In this document: piece by piece, positions 8,020 to 16,463 of the stretch
Position numbering within the stretch: the stretch's first letter is position 1
Layout: the number at the start of each line of letters is the position of its first letter
From: Methylobacterium mesophilicum
GTDB lineage: Bacteria > Pseudomonadota > Alphaproteobacteria > Rhizobiales > Beijerinckiaceae
Direction: 5' to 3'
NCBI RefSeq assembly: GCF_022179445.1
Contig: NZ_BPQU01000041.1
Coordinates: 1-34,491, forward strand
Length of the DNA: 34,491 bases
Program-made: the position numbers and the translations under genes
The notes under the pieces: generated by a model
Databases searched by the model: none
What the model was told of the DNA's origin: nothing
What the model saw: only the letters and a program-made list of their open reading frames with translations

Positions 8020-9186
8020 ATGACCGATCGCATCCGTGATTTCCTGCGCGTGCGCCGTGACCTCGGTCAGGACGAGGGACCCGTGATGGTCCTCGACCTC
8101 GATGTCGTGCGCGACAACTACACCGCCTTCGCGCGCTCCCTGCCGGACACCCGCGTGTTCTACGCCGTGAAGGCCAACCCGGCCCCCGAGGTGCTGCGCC
8201 TGCTCGCCGAGATGGGCTCCTGCTTCGACACCGCCTCGGTGGCCGAGATGGAGATGGCGCTCGCCGCCGGCGCGACCCCGGACCGGATCTCCTTCGGCAA
8301 CACCATCAAGAAGGAGCGCTGCATCGGCCGCGCGCTCAAGCTCGGCATCCGCCTGTTCGCGGTGGATTGCCAGGCCGAGGTCGACAAGATCGCCCGGGCC
8401 GCCGAGGCCGTGGAGGTCGCGGCCTCCGACGTGCGCGTGTTCTGCCGCATCCTGTGCGACGGCGCCGGCGCCGACTGGCCGCTCTCGCGCAAGTTCGGCT
8501 GCGTGCCCGAGATGGCGACCGACGTGCTCGAGCACGCCCACCGGCACGGTCTGGAGGCCTACGGCATCTCGTTCCACGTCGGCTCGCAGCAGGGCAACAC
8601 CGAGGCCTGGGACGGGGCGCTCGGCTCCGCGGCGGCGATCTTCCGCGAGTGTGCCGAGCGCGGCATCTTCCTGTCGATGGTCAATCTCGGCGGCGGCTTC
8701 CCGACCCAGTACCTCAAGGCGGTGCCGGGCGTGGAGAGCTACGGCGAGGCGATCTTCCGTGGCCTGACCAAGCATTTCGGCAACCGGATCCCGGAGACGA
8801 TCATCGAGCCGGGCCGCGGCATGGTCGGCAATGCCGGCCTGATCGAGGCCGAGGTCGTGCTGGTGTCGAAGAAGTCCGCCGACGCCGACGAGGTGCGCTG
8901 GGTCTATCTCGACATCGGCAAGTTCGGCGGGCTCGCCGAGACCATGGACGAGTCGATCCGCTACCCGATCCGCACCACCCGGGACGGGGACCGGACCGAG
9001 CCCTGCGTCATCGCCGGGCCGACCTGCGATTCGGTGGACGTGCTCTACGAGCGGCAGCTCTACCCGCTGCCGGTCTCGCTCTCGATCGGCGACAAGGTCC
9101 TGATCGAGGGCACGGGCGCCTACACCACCACCTACGCGGCGGTGGCCTTCAACGGCTTCCCGCCCCTCCAGCAGATCGTCATCTGA
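8020..9186 (+). CDS. PLP-dependent ornithine/lysine decarboxylase, eukaryotic-type fold III
   Basis: A 388-residue group IV (alanine-racemase-fold) decarboxylase that removes CO2 from ornithine and/or lysine to give putrescine/cadaverine, the entry to polyamine synthesis. Visible are the PLP lysine (FYAVKANP, Lys51), HVGSQ at about 186-190, the phosphate-binding GGGFP at about 224-228, EPGR at 263-266 and the catalytic CDSVD at 336-340 (Cys336 donated across the dimer). The frame is open upstream, but ATG 8020 has GGGAG 6 nt upstream and starts where the family starts. The long leader suggests polyamine-responsive control. A GNAT gene follows after 130 bp. Confidence 0.93.
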   Translation: MTDRIRDFLRVRRDLGQDEGPVMVLDLDVVRDNYTAFARSLPDTRVFYAVKANPAPEVLRLLAEMGSCFDTASVAEMEMALAAGATPDRISFGNTIKKERCIGRALKLGIRLFAVDCQAEVDKIARAAEAVEVAASDVRVFCRILCDGAGADWPLSRKFGCVPEMATDVLEHAHRHGLEAYGISFHVGSQQGNTEAWDGALGSAAAIFRECAERGIFLSMVNLGGGFPTQYLKAVPGVESYGEAIFRGLTKHFGNRIPETIIEPGRGMVGNAGLIEAEVVLVSKKSADADEVRWVYLDIGKFGGLAETMDESIRYPIRTTRDGDRTEPCVIAGPTCDSVDVLYERQLYPLPVSLSIGDKVLIEGTGAYTTTYAAVAFNGFPPLQQIVI

Positions 9187-9316
9187 CTTCTTTCGGATCG
9201 TTCCGGCGGCCCACGGCCGCCGGACGCCGATCTCCGAAAGCCGCAGGGATGGAGGGCGCCCGGCCCGCCATCCAAGAAGAGCTTCTCCCGCTCGTCGGCC
9301 CGGGGAGGGCACGGTC

Positions 9317-9868
9317 ATGATCGAGATCCGCGCGGAGCACCTCAACGACGTCCCGGCGCGCGAGCGCCTGCTGGACACCTGTTTTGCCGGCAATCGACGC
9401 GCCAGGACGTCGGAGCGCCTGCGCGAGGGACGGCGTCCCGCCCGCGGCCTCGCCTTCGCGGCGACCCGGACCGGCCGCCTCGTCGGCACCCTGCGCTTGT
9501 GGCACGTCGAGGCCGGCCTCGCCCGCCCGGCGCTCCTGCTTGGCCCGCTCGCGGTCGATCCGGCGATCCAGGGGCAGGGGCTCGGCTCGGTGATGATGCA
9601 GGCCGCCCTCGGGCGGGCTGAATCCCTGGGCCACGGCGCCGTGCTGCTCGTGGGGGATGCGCCCTACTACGCGCGCTTCGGCTTCGACCAGGCGCTGGCC
9701 GAAGGGCTGACCCTGCCGGGTCCGTTCGAGCGCGCGCGCTTCCTCGGGCTGGAGCTCCGCCCGGGGGCGCTCGCGGGCGCCGCGGGCATGGTCCGGCCGA
9801 CGGGCGTCCTCGCCCCGGTCGAGTCTGTGGCGGACGAGGCGGCGGTCGCGCGACGACGCGCCGCCTGA
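9317..9868 (+). CDS. GNAT-family N-acetyltransferase (YhbS-like) linked to decarboxylase
   Basis: A 183-residue acetyltransferase similar to the YhbS group. It has the acetyl-CoA binding segment GPLAVDPAIQGQGLGSVMM (near residues 77-95) and the YYARFGF motif B. ATG 9317 has a strong GGGAGGG 7 nt upstream. It follows the decarboxylase on the same strand with a 130-bp gap and is probably co-transcribed. The pairing suggests, but does not prove, a role in acetylating a polyamine or related amine. The substrate is unknown. Confidence 0.85.
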   Translation: MIEIRAEHLNDVPARERLLDTCFAGNRRARTSERLREGRRPARGLAFAATRTGRLVGTLRLWHVEAGLARPALLLGPLAVDPAIQGQGLGSVMMQAALGRAESLGHGAVLLVGDAPYYARFGFDQALAEGLTLPGPFERARFLGLELRPGALAGAAGMVRPTGVLAPVESVADEAAVARRRAA

Positions 9869-9903
9869 TGGCCGCGGCCGGTCCGGATGAGCCCGGGCCG
9901 GCC

Positions 9904-10473
9904 TCAGTGAACCGTTTCGCCATCCTCGATGACGGATGCGTCGGGTGAGATCGCCATCCGCCGCGCGATCGCCTGGGCGACCCGGAACAGGGCCTCCCGC
10001 AGGGGCGCCAGCGCGGCCTTGCCGCCATCCTCTTCGATCAGGCCGTGCGCAATCAGCAGATGGTCGGCCACGAGGTCGAGGGTCGAGGCCGGGGCCATGG
10101 CGGGACTCGGCGGCGGCGGGACGAAGCGCCCGAGGCCGCCCTGCGCCTGCATGGGCTCGCCGCCCGGGGGGATGTCGGTGATCGAGCCGAGGAACCCCAG
10201 GAAGGTGTGGTCGGGCGGCCCGTAGGAGGGCACCGCCCCGGCGGTCGCCCAGATCGAGGCGCCGTCTTCGCAGGAGAGGCGAAACCGGACCGTGAACTCG
10301 GCCTGCGCCTGCGCGGCCTCCTTGATGACCGCCCGCAGCACCGCGCCGTCCTCGCTGTGGAGCCGCTCGAACCAGCCCTGCCCGACGGCGTCGCGGCTGG
10401 CCTGCCCGGTGAGGCGGTGCCATTCGGGGCTGACATAGGTCAGGGCGCCCGTGGCGTCGGTCATGAAGATCAT
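9904..10473 (-). CDS. stand-alone PAS domain protein
   Basis: A 189-residue cytoplasmic protein with one PAS domain over about residues 1-105 (YVSPEWHRLTGQ, then GWFERLHSED, FRLSCEDGASIW and FLGFLGSITDI). The C-terminal half is predicted helical (about 125-185) with no kinase, cyclase or DNA-binding motif. ATG 10471-10473 is supported by GGAGG 7 nt upstream; the frame stays open further upstream through unrelated sequence. It is divergent from dgcN with a 273-bp shared promoter region. Any signalling role or ligand is unknown. Confidence 0.8.
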   Translation of the reverse strand: MIFMTDATGALTYVSPEWHRLTGQASRDAVGQGWFERLHSEDGAVLRAVIKEAAQAQAEFTVRFRLSCEDGASIWATAGAVPSYGPPDHTFLGFLGSITDIPPGGEPMQAQGGLGRFVPPPPSPAMAPASTLDLVADHLLIAHGLIEEDGGKAALAPLREALFRVAQAIARRMAISPDASVIEDGETVH

Positions 10474-10746
10474 CGGATGACCTCCGGATGCGGAAGGCTG
10501 CTCGACCGATGGAATCCGCCCATCGCGAGCGCAGGACTCCTTCGGCAATCGTGCGCGGATGCCGCCCGTTCCGGTGCGCGGGCCGAAAGTACGGGGCGGC
10601 CGGGGAAATCCACCGCTGCCCGGGCATGCCGGCGATGCGCCGGACGGGGACGGCGTCCACCGCCCTGGCCGCCATCGTGCATTGCGCCGAGCGGCCACGA
10701 TCCCGCATAGACGGGCCGCCGGCTTCCCCAGAAGGCTTTTCGACCG

Positions 10747-11760
10747 ATGCAGATCGCCACGCCCTATCTGATGTTCCTGGGCGACGTGCCCGACACGCTG
10801 GCGGCCAAGACCGCCTACGGCATCAAGGATTGGCGCCCGGACTGGTGCGTCGGCCAGATGCGTCTCCCCGGCTGCGCGGCCGACCTGGGGATCCCCGACA
10901 TGACCCTGCCGGAGGCCCTGGCCAAGGGCTGCCGGACCCTGGTGATCGGCGTGGTCAACGCCGGCGGCGTGCTGCCGGACCACTGGATCAAGGAGATCGT
11001 GGCGGCGATCGAGGCCGGCCTCGACGTGGCGAGCGGCCTGCACGTCAAGCTCGGTGCGGTCCCGGCGATCGCGGAGGCCGCCGCACGGCGCGGCCGCCAG
11101 CTCCACGATGTCCGCCACACCGACGAGCGTTTCCCCACCGGCAAGGGCACCAAGCGCGCGGGCCGGCGTCTGCTCACCGTCGGCACCGACTGCTCGGTCG
11201 GCAAGAAGTACACCGTGCTGGCCCTGGAGCGGGGCATGCGCGAGCGCGGGCTCGATGCCGATTTCTGCGCCACCGGCCAGACCGGCGTGTTCATCTCGGG
11301 CCGAGGCGTCGCCATCGACGCCGTGGTGGCCGACTTCATCTCCGGCGCGGTCGAGACGATCTCGCCCGAGGCCGCCCCGAATCACTGGGACCTGATCGAG
11401 GGGCAGGGCTCGCTGTTCCACCCGTCCTTCGCAGGCGTCAGCCTCGGCCTGCTGCACGGCGCCCAGGCCGACGCCTTCGTGGTCTGCCACGAGCCGACCC
11501 GCACCACGATGCGGGGCGTGAAGCACCCGTTGCCGACCCTCCAGCAGGTGATCGACCTCACCGTGCAGCTCGGCAGCCTGACCAACCCGGCGATCCGCCC
11601 GGTGGGGATCGCCGTGAACACGCAGGCTTTGGGCGAGGGCGAGGCCAAGGCGCTCCTCGAAAAACTCGCCGCCGAGCACGGCCTGCCCGCCACCGACCCG
11701 GTGCGCTTCGGCGTCGCCGGGCTGGTCGACCGGATCGTTTCCGACTTCCCGGAGGTCTGA
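10747..11760 (+). CDS. dgcN: DUF1611 N-acetyltransferase DgcN (D-glutamate pathway)
   Basis: A 337-residue DUF1611 protein. Members paired with DgcA have been described as acetyl-CoA-dependent D-glutamate N-acetyltransferases, the first step of a D-glutamate catabolic route. Visible are an N-terminal Rossmann-like part with VNAGGVLPDHW near 70-80 and a P-loop-like GTDCSVGKKYT at about 146-156. Further on are FCATGQTGVFI and IEGQGSLFHP, both hallmarks of DUF1611. The start ATG 10747 has only a weak AAGG upstream. Its stop is one base before dgcA, so the two are translationally linked. Assignment is by family and gene pairing. Confidence 0.87.
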   Translation: MQIATPYLMFLGDVPDTLAAKTAYGIKDWRPDWCVGQMRLPGCAADLGIPDMTLPEALAKGCRTLVIGVVNAGGVLPDHWIKEIVAAIEAGLDVASGLHVKLGAVPAIAEAAARRGRQLHDVRHTDERFPTGKGTKRAGRRLLTVGTDCSVGKKYTVLALERGMRERGLDADFCATGQTGVFISGRGVAIDAVVADFISGAVETISPEAAPNHWDLIEGQGSLFHPSFAGVSLGLLHGAQADAFVVCHEPTRTTMRGVKHPLPTLQQVIDLTVQLGSLTNPAIRPVGIAVNTQALGEGEAKALLEKLAAEHGLPATDPVRFGVAGLVDRIVSDFPEV

Positions 11761-11761
11761 C

Positions 11762-12745
11762 ATGGCCCGCCGCCTGACCCTGTCCGTCGAGCGCTTCCCG
11801 ATCGCCGGGGCGTTCACGATCTCCCGGGGCAGCCGCACCGAGATCGCCGTGGTGGTGGCGACCATCACGGACGCGAACGGGATCGGGCGCGGCGAGTGTG
11901 TGCCCTATCCCCGCTACGGCGAGAGCGTCGAGAGCGTCGTCGCGCTGATCGAGGGGCAGGCGGACGCGATCGGCGCCGGGATCGGGCGGGACGAACTCAC
12001 GGCGCGGATGAAGGCGGGCGCGGCGCGCAACGCCCTCGACTGCGCGCTGTTCGATTTGGAGGCCAAGCTTCAGGGCCGCCGGGCCTGGGAGATCGCCGGG
12101 CTGACCGCTCCCGCCCCGGCTGTGACCGCCTACACGCTGAGCCTCGGCACCCCCGAGAGCATGGGCGAGGCCGCCCGGGCGGCGTCCCACCGGCCGCTGC
12201 TCAAGGTGAAGCTCGGCGGGGCCGGCGACCCCGAGCGTATCGCCGCCGTGCGGGCGGGCGCCCCGCAAGCCCGGCTGATCGTCGATGCCAACGAGGCGTG
12301 GCGGCCGGAGACCGTGGAGGCCAACCTCGCGGCCTGCCTGGAGGCCGGCGTCGCGCTGATCGAGCAGCCCCTGCCGGCCGACGCCGACGCGCTGCTCGCC
12401 GAGATCCCGCATCCGGTCCCGGTCTGCGCCGACGAGAGCCTGCACGACCGCGCCGGCCTCGACGCGCTGGCCGGGCGCTACGACGCGGTCAACATCAAGC
12501 TCGACAAGACCGGCGGCCTGACCGAGGCGGTGCTGCTCGCCCGCGAGGCCCGGGCCCGCGGCCTGTCCGTGATGGTCGGCTGCATGCTCGGCACCTCGCT
12601 CGGCATGGCGCCCGCCACGCTGCTGGCGTCCCAGGCCGACTTCGTCGATCTCGACGGCCCGCTGCTGCTCGCCCGCGACCGCGCCCCGCCGCTGCGTTAC
12701 GACGGGAGCATCGTGCATCCGCCGGAGCCGGAGCTGTGGGGGTAG
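11762..12745 (+). CDS. dgcA: N-acetyl-D-glutamate racemase DgcA (enolase superfamily)
   Basis: A 327-residue muconate-cycloisomerase-subgroup enolase, formerly annotated as dipeptide epimerase. With DgcN it converts N-acetyl-D-Glu to N-acetyl-L-Glu. The acid/base and metal residues are visible: the LLKVKLGG lysine motif, VDANEAW (metal Asp), IEQPLP (metal Glu), CADESLHD (metal Asp) and NIKLDKTGG (second catalytic Lys). ATG 11762 follows the dgcN stop by one base, with GGAGG at 11751-11755. Without dgcN next to it I would have called it an L-Ala-D/L-Glu epimerase, which remains the alternative. Confidence 0.87.
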   Translation: MARRLTLSVERFPIAGAFTISRGSRTEIAVVVATITDANGIGRGECVPYPRYGESVESVVALIEGQADAIGAGIGRDELTARMKAGAARNALDCALFDLEAKLQGRRAWEIAGLTAPAPAVTAYTLSLGTPESMGEAARAASHRPLLKVKLGGAGDPERIAAVRAGAPQARLIVDANEAWRPETVEANLAACLEAGVALIEQPLPADADALLAEIPHPVPVCADESLHDRAGLDALAGRYDAVNIKLDKTGGLTEAVLLAREARARGLSVMVGCMLGTSLGMAPATLLASQADFVDLDGPLLLARDRAPPLRYDGSIVHPPEPELWG

Positions 12746-12824
12746 GGGAAGCGACAGGATCGGGGCGGGGCGATCGCTCGCCGCTTCGCCCTGAATCCGG
12801 TGGGCAGTATTGAACCGAGTAATA

Positions 12825-12847
12825 CGAATATTATTCGAATTTTTTAT
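12825..12847. terminator. candidate AT-rich terminator between dgcA and DUF1491
   Basis: A short inverted repeat (cgaat 12825-12829, attcg 12833-12837) is followed on the plus strand by an A/T run with six T residues. It lies about 80 bp after dgcA, between convergent genes. The stem is only 5 bp and AT-rich, so the call is weak. Confidence 0.35.
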
Positions 12848-12877
12848 TGGCGAAATCCTGGCTCGTGAACGGCCAAG

Positions 12878-13216
12878 CTACTCCGCCAACTCCAGAAAAT
12901 GCCGCCCCTCCCGATCGTCGATCTCGATGATCCAGAGATCGGAATCGAACCGGATCTCCTTGGTCAGCCGCTCCTCGACGTCGAGCGGCGTGCCGCCCGT
13001 GACGAGCGCCGTGAAGCGGCGGTCGCCGCTCTCCTCGGCCTCGAACAGGGCCTGGGGGGCAGGGCTGTAGAGGTCGGCGGTGCCGTCGAGGCGGTCGACC
13101 TTGACGAAGATCGCGCCGGCCTCCGGAGAGCCGCGCCGCCGCTGGACCGCCGGGATGCCCTCGATGCCGAGGCGGCGCAGGTGGGCCGAGACCCAGAAAT
13201 CGGAGCGCAGGCGCAT
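12878..13216 (-). CDS. DUF1491 family protein
   Basis: A 112-residue protein of unknown function, widespread in alphaproteobacteria. It begins RLRSDFWVSAHLRR and contains GAIFVKVDRLDG and DSDLWIIEIDDREGRHFL, typical of DUF1491. The frame is open upstream, but ATG 13214-13216 is preferred because AGGAGG lies 10 nt before it and the length then equals the family's usual size. It is on the same strand as the peptidoglycan-binding protein and histidine kinase further right, but is separated from them by an oppositely oriented secreted-protein gene. Confidence 0.85.
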   Translation of the reverse strand: MRLRSDFWVSAHLRRLGIEGIPAVQRRRGSPEAGAIFVKVDRLDGTADLYSPAPQALFEAEESGDRRFTALVTGGTPLDVEERLTKEIRFDSDLWIIEIDDREGRHFLELAE

Positions 13217-13493
13217 GCGTGTCGGGCCTCCTGGACGAGCGCCCGGGATGCGCGAAAGCGGCCGCCGGAGCAACCGGGGATCGGATCGCTCGCATGACCG
13301 CAGACCCGGCCTTCGCCCGACCGGATGCGCAACGATCAAGTCGGCCGAGTAATCCAGAAAAATATTCTGTCAATCCCGGGATTAAAATAAGATCAATTGA
13401 TGTGTTGTTCCGCACATAATCGCTGAATTCTGATGATTAACTGAGCATAAGCCGCTCGGATTTGCAGGAGACGGCGCGGAAAGGAGCATCTAC
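13217..13493. other. intergenic stretch with AT-rich patch and palindromes
   Basis: This gap holds the promoters of DUF1491 (minus) and of the small secreted protein (plus). From about 13345 to 13445 it is AT-rich. It contains the perfect 12-nt palindrome aatcccgggatt at 13372-13383 and a 5-bp inverted repeat cagaa/ttctg just before it. No gene is seen. Confidence 0.4.
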
Positions 13494-13784
13494 ATGCCGA
13501 GATTCGCTTGCATTGCTGCACTCATCCTGTCCTCCGCATGCGCGGTCAGCGCACCGGCCGACGTCAAGGCGGAAACGCTGATGGATCTGCTGGGCAACCG
13601 CGAGTCGAGGTCCTGCCCGCGCTATCAGCGGACCGCCAGCGACCCCTGCAACATCGTGGTCCATCGGTCCGGGGGGAATCCGACCCAGGACATGACCGGG
13701 TCGATCGGCCATGCGAAGTCCTGGCAGGGTAACGGCGGCCCGCGCTGCAAGACGATCTGCCGCTTCACCGGCACGCAATACTGA
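13494..13784 (+). CDS. small secreted cysteine-containing protein
   Basis: A 96-residue protein of unrecognised family. The N-terminus is a signal peptide: positive Arg3, a hydrophobic stretch to about residue 19, and a likely cleavage after Ala26 (VKA-E). The mature part would be about 70 residues with four cysteines (41, 52, 85, 89), allowing two disulfides in the periplasm or outside. AAAGGAG stands 7 nt before ATG 13494, a strong translation signal. It is oriented against its neighbours and sits behind an AT-rich promoter patch, suggesting a separately regulated gene. Confidence 0.75.
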   Translation: MPRFACIAALILSSACAVSAPADVKAETLMDLLGNRESRSCPRYQRTASDPCNIVVHRSGGNPTQDMTGSIGHAKSWQGNGGPRCKTICRFTGTQY

Positions 13785-13859
13785 GCGCGCCGGGCCGGCG
13801 GATCCGGGCCGCGCCCGGGTCTCGCCGGCTCCGATCGCGCTTCGCCGCGGGCGAGCGCC

Positions 13860-14558
13860 TCAACCCTGGCCGGCGTGGGACAGCAGCGCGCGCAGGGTTC
13901 GGCCCGCAGCCTCGCCGGTCACCGGCAGCTTGGCGCCGCGCTCGAACTTCTCGATCGCCGCCCGGGTGCCCGGCCCCATCGCACCGTCCGGCTTGACCGG
14001 ATAGCCGAGCTTCGACAGCGCCTTCTGCGCGCGCAACACCGGATCGGCGTCCTTTTCGGACTTGGCCGTCTTCGTTGCGTCCTTGGCGGTCTCCTTCGGC
14101 GCCGGCTTCGCGGCAGCCCGGGTCGGGACGGCCTTGGGCGTCACCGAGGCGGTCGTCTCGTCGGAGCGGATCAACTCGGCGATCGGGTCGCGGGCGGCCT
14201 GCTTGGCGGCGGCGCGCTCGGGTTGCACCGGCTCCTTGGCCACATCCCGGATCGCCTCCTTCGGGGCCGCCGCCGCCTCGCGCGGGGCAGGGGCCTTCTG
14301 GGCCGCGACCTTGGGCAGGATCGGCGCCGGATGCCGCCCGGATTGATGGCCCAGCGCGTTGAAGCAGATGAAGCCGGCCGCCCCCACGGCCACGAGGCTG
14401 CTGACCACCGTGCCGGGGCTGTTCCGGCACGAGGCGCCCGTGGCCTTCATGGCCCCCACGAGCACGCCGCGCCAGTCGCTCGGGGCGGCGCGCCGCTGCG
14501 CAGGACGGCGGGCGGAGCGCGCCTCGCCCGGGACGGTGATCTCGCGGTAGCCTGACAT
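13860..14558 (-). CDS. peptidoglycan-binding domain membrane protein
   Basis: A 232-residue single-pass protein: a basic cytoplasmic N-terminus (1-50), one membrane helix at about 51-68, an Ala/Pro/Lys-rich linker (75-170), and a C-terminal PG_binding_1 domain at about 170-228 (RAQKALSKLGYPVKPDGAMG, then TRAAIEKFE). It should sit in the inner membrane with the domain reaching the cell wall. ATG 14556-14558 has GGAG 7 nt upstream. It follows the histidine kinase on the same strand with a 27-bp gap, so they form an operon. The pairing hints at a link between cell-wall state and kinase signalling (inference). Confidence 0.88.
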   Translation of the reverse strand: MSGYREITVPGEARSARRPAQRRAAPSDWRGVLVGAMKATGASCRNSPGTVVSSLVAVGAAGFICFNALGHQSGRHPAPILPKVAAQKAPAPREAAAAPKEAIRDVAKEPVQPERAAAKQAARDPIAELIRSDETTASVTPKAVPTRAAAKPAPKETAKDATKTAKSEKDADPVLRAQKALSKLGYPVKPDGAMGPGTRAAIEKFERGAKLPVTGEAAGRTLRALLSHAGQG

Positions 14559-14585
14559 CGTGTCTCCTTCTCGCGGATCGCTGGC

Positions 14586-16463
14586 TCAGCCGGCGCGGCG
14601 CAGGGCCGGCTCCGACGCGGCGCCGGGTTCCGCGTCGAACAGGCCGAGCGGCAGGCGCACCACCGCCCGGCGGGGGGCGGGCGCGCCGCGCACGGCCGTG
14701 CGGATCGGGGCGGGGCCGGCGGCGGCCGCCGGATCCCGGCAGACGGAGGGCAGCGTCACGGTGACGGCGGTCCCGGCACTCGGGGCGCTCTCGATCAGCA
14801 TGGCGCCGCCGTGCAGGCCGACGAGGCCCTGCACCACCGAGAGGCCGAGGCCGGTGCCCTCGTGCTGGCGCTTGTAGCCGCCGCTCCCGGCCTGGAAGAA
14901 CGGCGTGCCGAGCTTGGGCAGGTCGCCCTCGCCGACGCCGACGCCGGTGTCGGCGACGACGATCTCCAGGCCATCCGGGCCACGGCGCAGGGACAGGTCG
15001 ACCCGGCCGCCCCGCGGGGTGAACTTCACCGCGTTCGAGATCAGGTTGATCAGCACCTGCCGGCACGCGCTGGGATCGGCCGTGATCTCGATCGGACCCG
15101 GCACGGTGGCCGCCAGCGTGACCCCCGCGGTCTCGGCCTTGAGACGCATCAGGTCGCAGCAGGACTGCACCAGCGCGGCGGCGTCGAACGTCTCCGGCGC
15201 GTAGTCGAAGTTGCCGCTCTGGATCCGGCTCATGTCGAGGAGTGTGTTGACGACGCCCAGGAGGTGGTGGCCGGACGAGCCGATGATCCCGGCATATTCC
15301 CGGGCCTGGTCCGGGCTGAGGCTGATCGCGCCTTCGCCAGCCAGCACCTCGGAGAAGCCGATGATCGCGTTGAGCGGCGTGCGCAGTTCGTGCGTGACGT
15401 TGGCCAGGAACCGCCCCTTGATCGCGTCGGCGCGTTCGGCCTCGGCGCGGGCGCGCTCCAGCTCCTCGGCGTGGCGGTGATGCTCGGTCATGTCGCGGGT
15501 CACCGCCACCACCGTCATGGCCGTGTCGTCGGGGCCGTGCGCGATCCGGTGGGCGCGCATCTCGGCATGGATCAGGCGGGCGCCGTCGGGCCGGCCGGCG
15601 GCGGGCTCGACATGGAGGCGCAGCGGCAGGGTGGCGGGCCGCCCGCTCGCGGCGACGTCGCTCACCGCCTTGAGGAAGGCCGGCCGGTCGGCGACGTGGA
15701 CCCGCTCCAGCAGGCCGTGGCCGCGCAGCCGCGCCGCGTCGCTGCCGACCATCCGGCTCGCCGAGACCGACGCCTCCAGCACGCGGCCGTTGCGGTCGTG
15801 CCAGGTCACGAGGTCGTCGATCGCCGACAGCAGCAGCCGGTCGCGGGCCTCGTTGTCGCGCAGCCGCTCGCGCCAGGCGCCCTCGTTGCGCATGTGCTCC
15901 AGGGCCTGGGCGGCGACGTGGCCGATCGCCGTGATCGCGAAGACTGGAAGGGCGACGCTGGCGGAGATGTCCACCAGCGGGACGGCGCCGCCCCAGGAGC
16001 CGAGGAAGACCACCCCGAGGACGCCGAGCACGGCCAGGAATGCCGCGGCGGCGGTGGCCCGCATCGAGCCGGACACCAGCGCCTCGAGCGGGATCGCCAC
16101 CAGCCAGACCGCTGCCGGGGATGTGGCGCCGCCGGTGAGGCCCGCGAGGCAGACCACCAGACCGGTCAGGCCGGCCGACGAGATCGCGTGCGCCATCCAG
16201 AGGCACCCAGTGCGGGCGAGCAGCACGGCGGCCAGCACCGGCAGCAGCAGGCTGGCGATCGCCACCACCTCGATGCCCGACGGCACCCCGCGCCAGAGCA
16301 GGTAAGGCGGCAGCGCCGCCATCATCACCACGCCGGTGGCGAGGCGCGACACCAGGAAGCGCTCATGCCGGAACCGGACGCTCGCATCATCCGCCACGGA
16401 TTCGTGGACGAGCCCCGCGAGACGGTCGTCGAGCAGAGACGTCAGGGCTTTTTTTACAGGCAA
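14586..16463 (-). CDS. membrane PAS sensor histidine kinase, DivJ/PleC/PdhS type
   Basis: A 625-residue sensor kinase. About six hydrophobic helices (roughly 37-185) are followed by a PAS domain (about 205-325) and HisKA with phospho-acceptor His358 in FLANVTHELRTPLNAIIGFSE. The HATPase follows (N box INLISNAVKFT, G1 DTGVGVG, G2 GTGLGLSVVQGL). The HELRTPLNAIIGFSE signature is typical of kinases acting on DivK in cell-cycle phosphorelays, so a DivJ-like role is possible. No response regulator is adjacent. The start is unusual: TTG 16461-16463 is the first codon after an in-frame stop and lacks a clear ribosome binding site. GTG 16395-16397 is an alternative. Confidence 0.88.
   Translation of the reverse strand: MPVKKALTSLLDDRLAGLVHESVADDASVRFRHERFLVSRLATGVVMMAALPPYLLWRGVPSGIEVVAIASLLLPVLAAVLLARTGCLWMAHAISSAGLTGLVVCLAGLTGGATSPAAVWLVAIPLEALVSGSMRATAAAAFLAVLGVLGVVFLGSWGGAVPLVDISASVALPVFAITAIGHVAAQALEHMRNEGAWRERLRDNEARDRLLLSAIDDLVTWHDRNGRVLEASVSASRMVGSDAARLRGHGLLERVHVADRPAFLKAVSDVAASGRPATLPLRLHVEPAAGRPDGARLIHAEMRAHRIAHGPDDTAMTVVAVTRDMTEHHRHAEELERARAEAERADAIKGRFLANVTHELRTPLNAIIGFSEVLAGEGAISLSPDQAREYAGIIGSSGHHLLGVVNTLLDMSRIQSGNFDYAPETFDAAALVQSCCDLMRLKAETAGVTLAATVPGPIEITADPSACRQVLINLISNAVKFTPRGGRVDLSLRRGPDGLEIVVADTGVGVGEGDLPKLGTPFFQAGSGGYKRQHEGTGLGLSVVQGLVGLHGGAMLIESAPSAGTAVTVTLPSVCRDPAAAAGPAPIRTAVRGAPAPRRAVVRLPLGLFDAEPGAASEPALRRAG

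Noticed and set aside
13765..16206. 813-codon minus-strand frame over the kinase and peptidoglycan-binding genes
   Set aside because: Out-of-frame reading of two well-supported genes.
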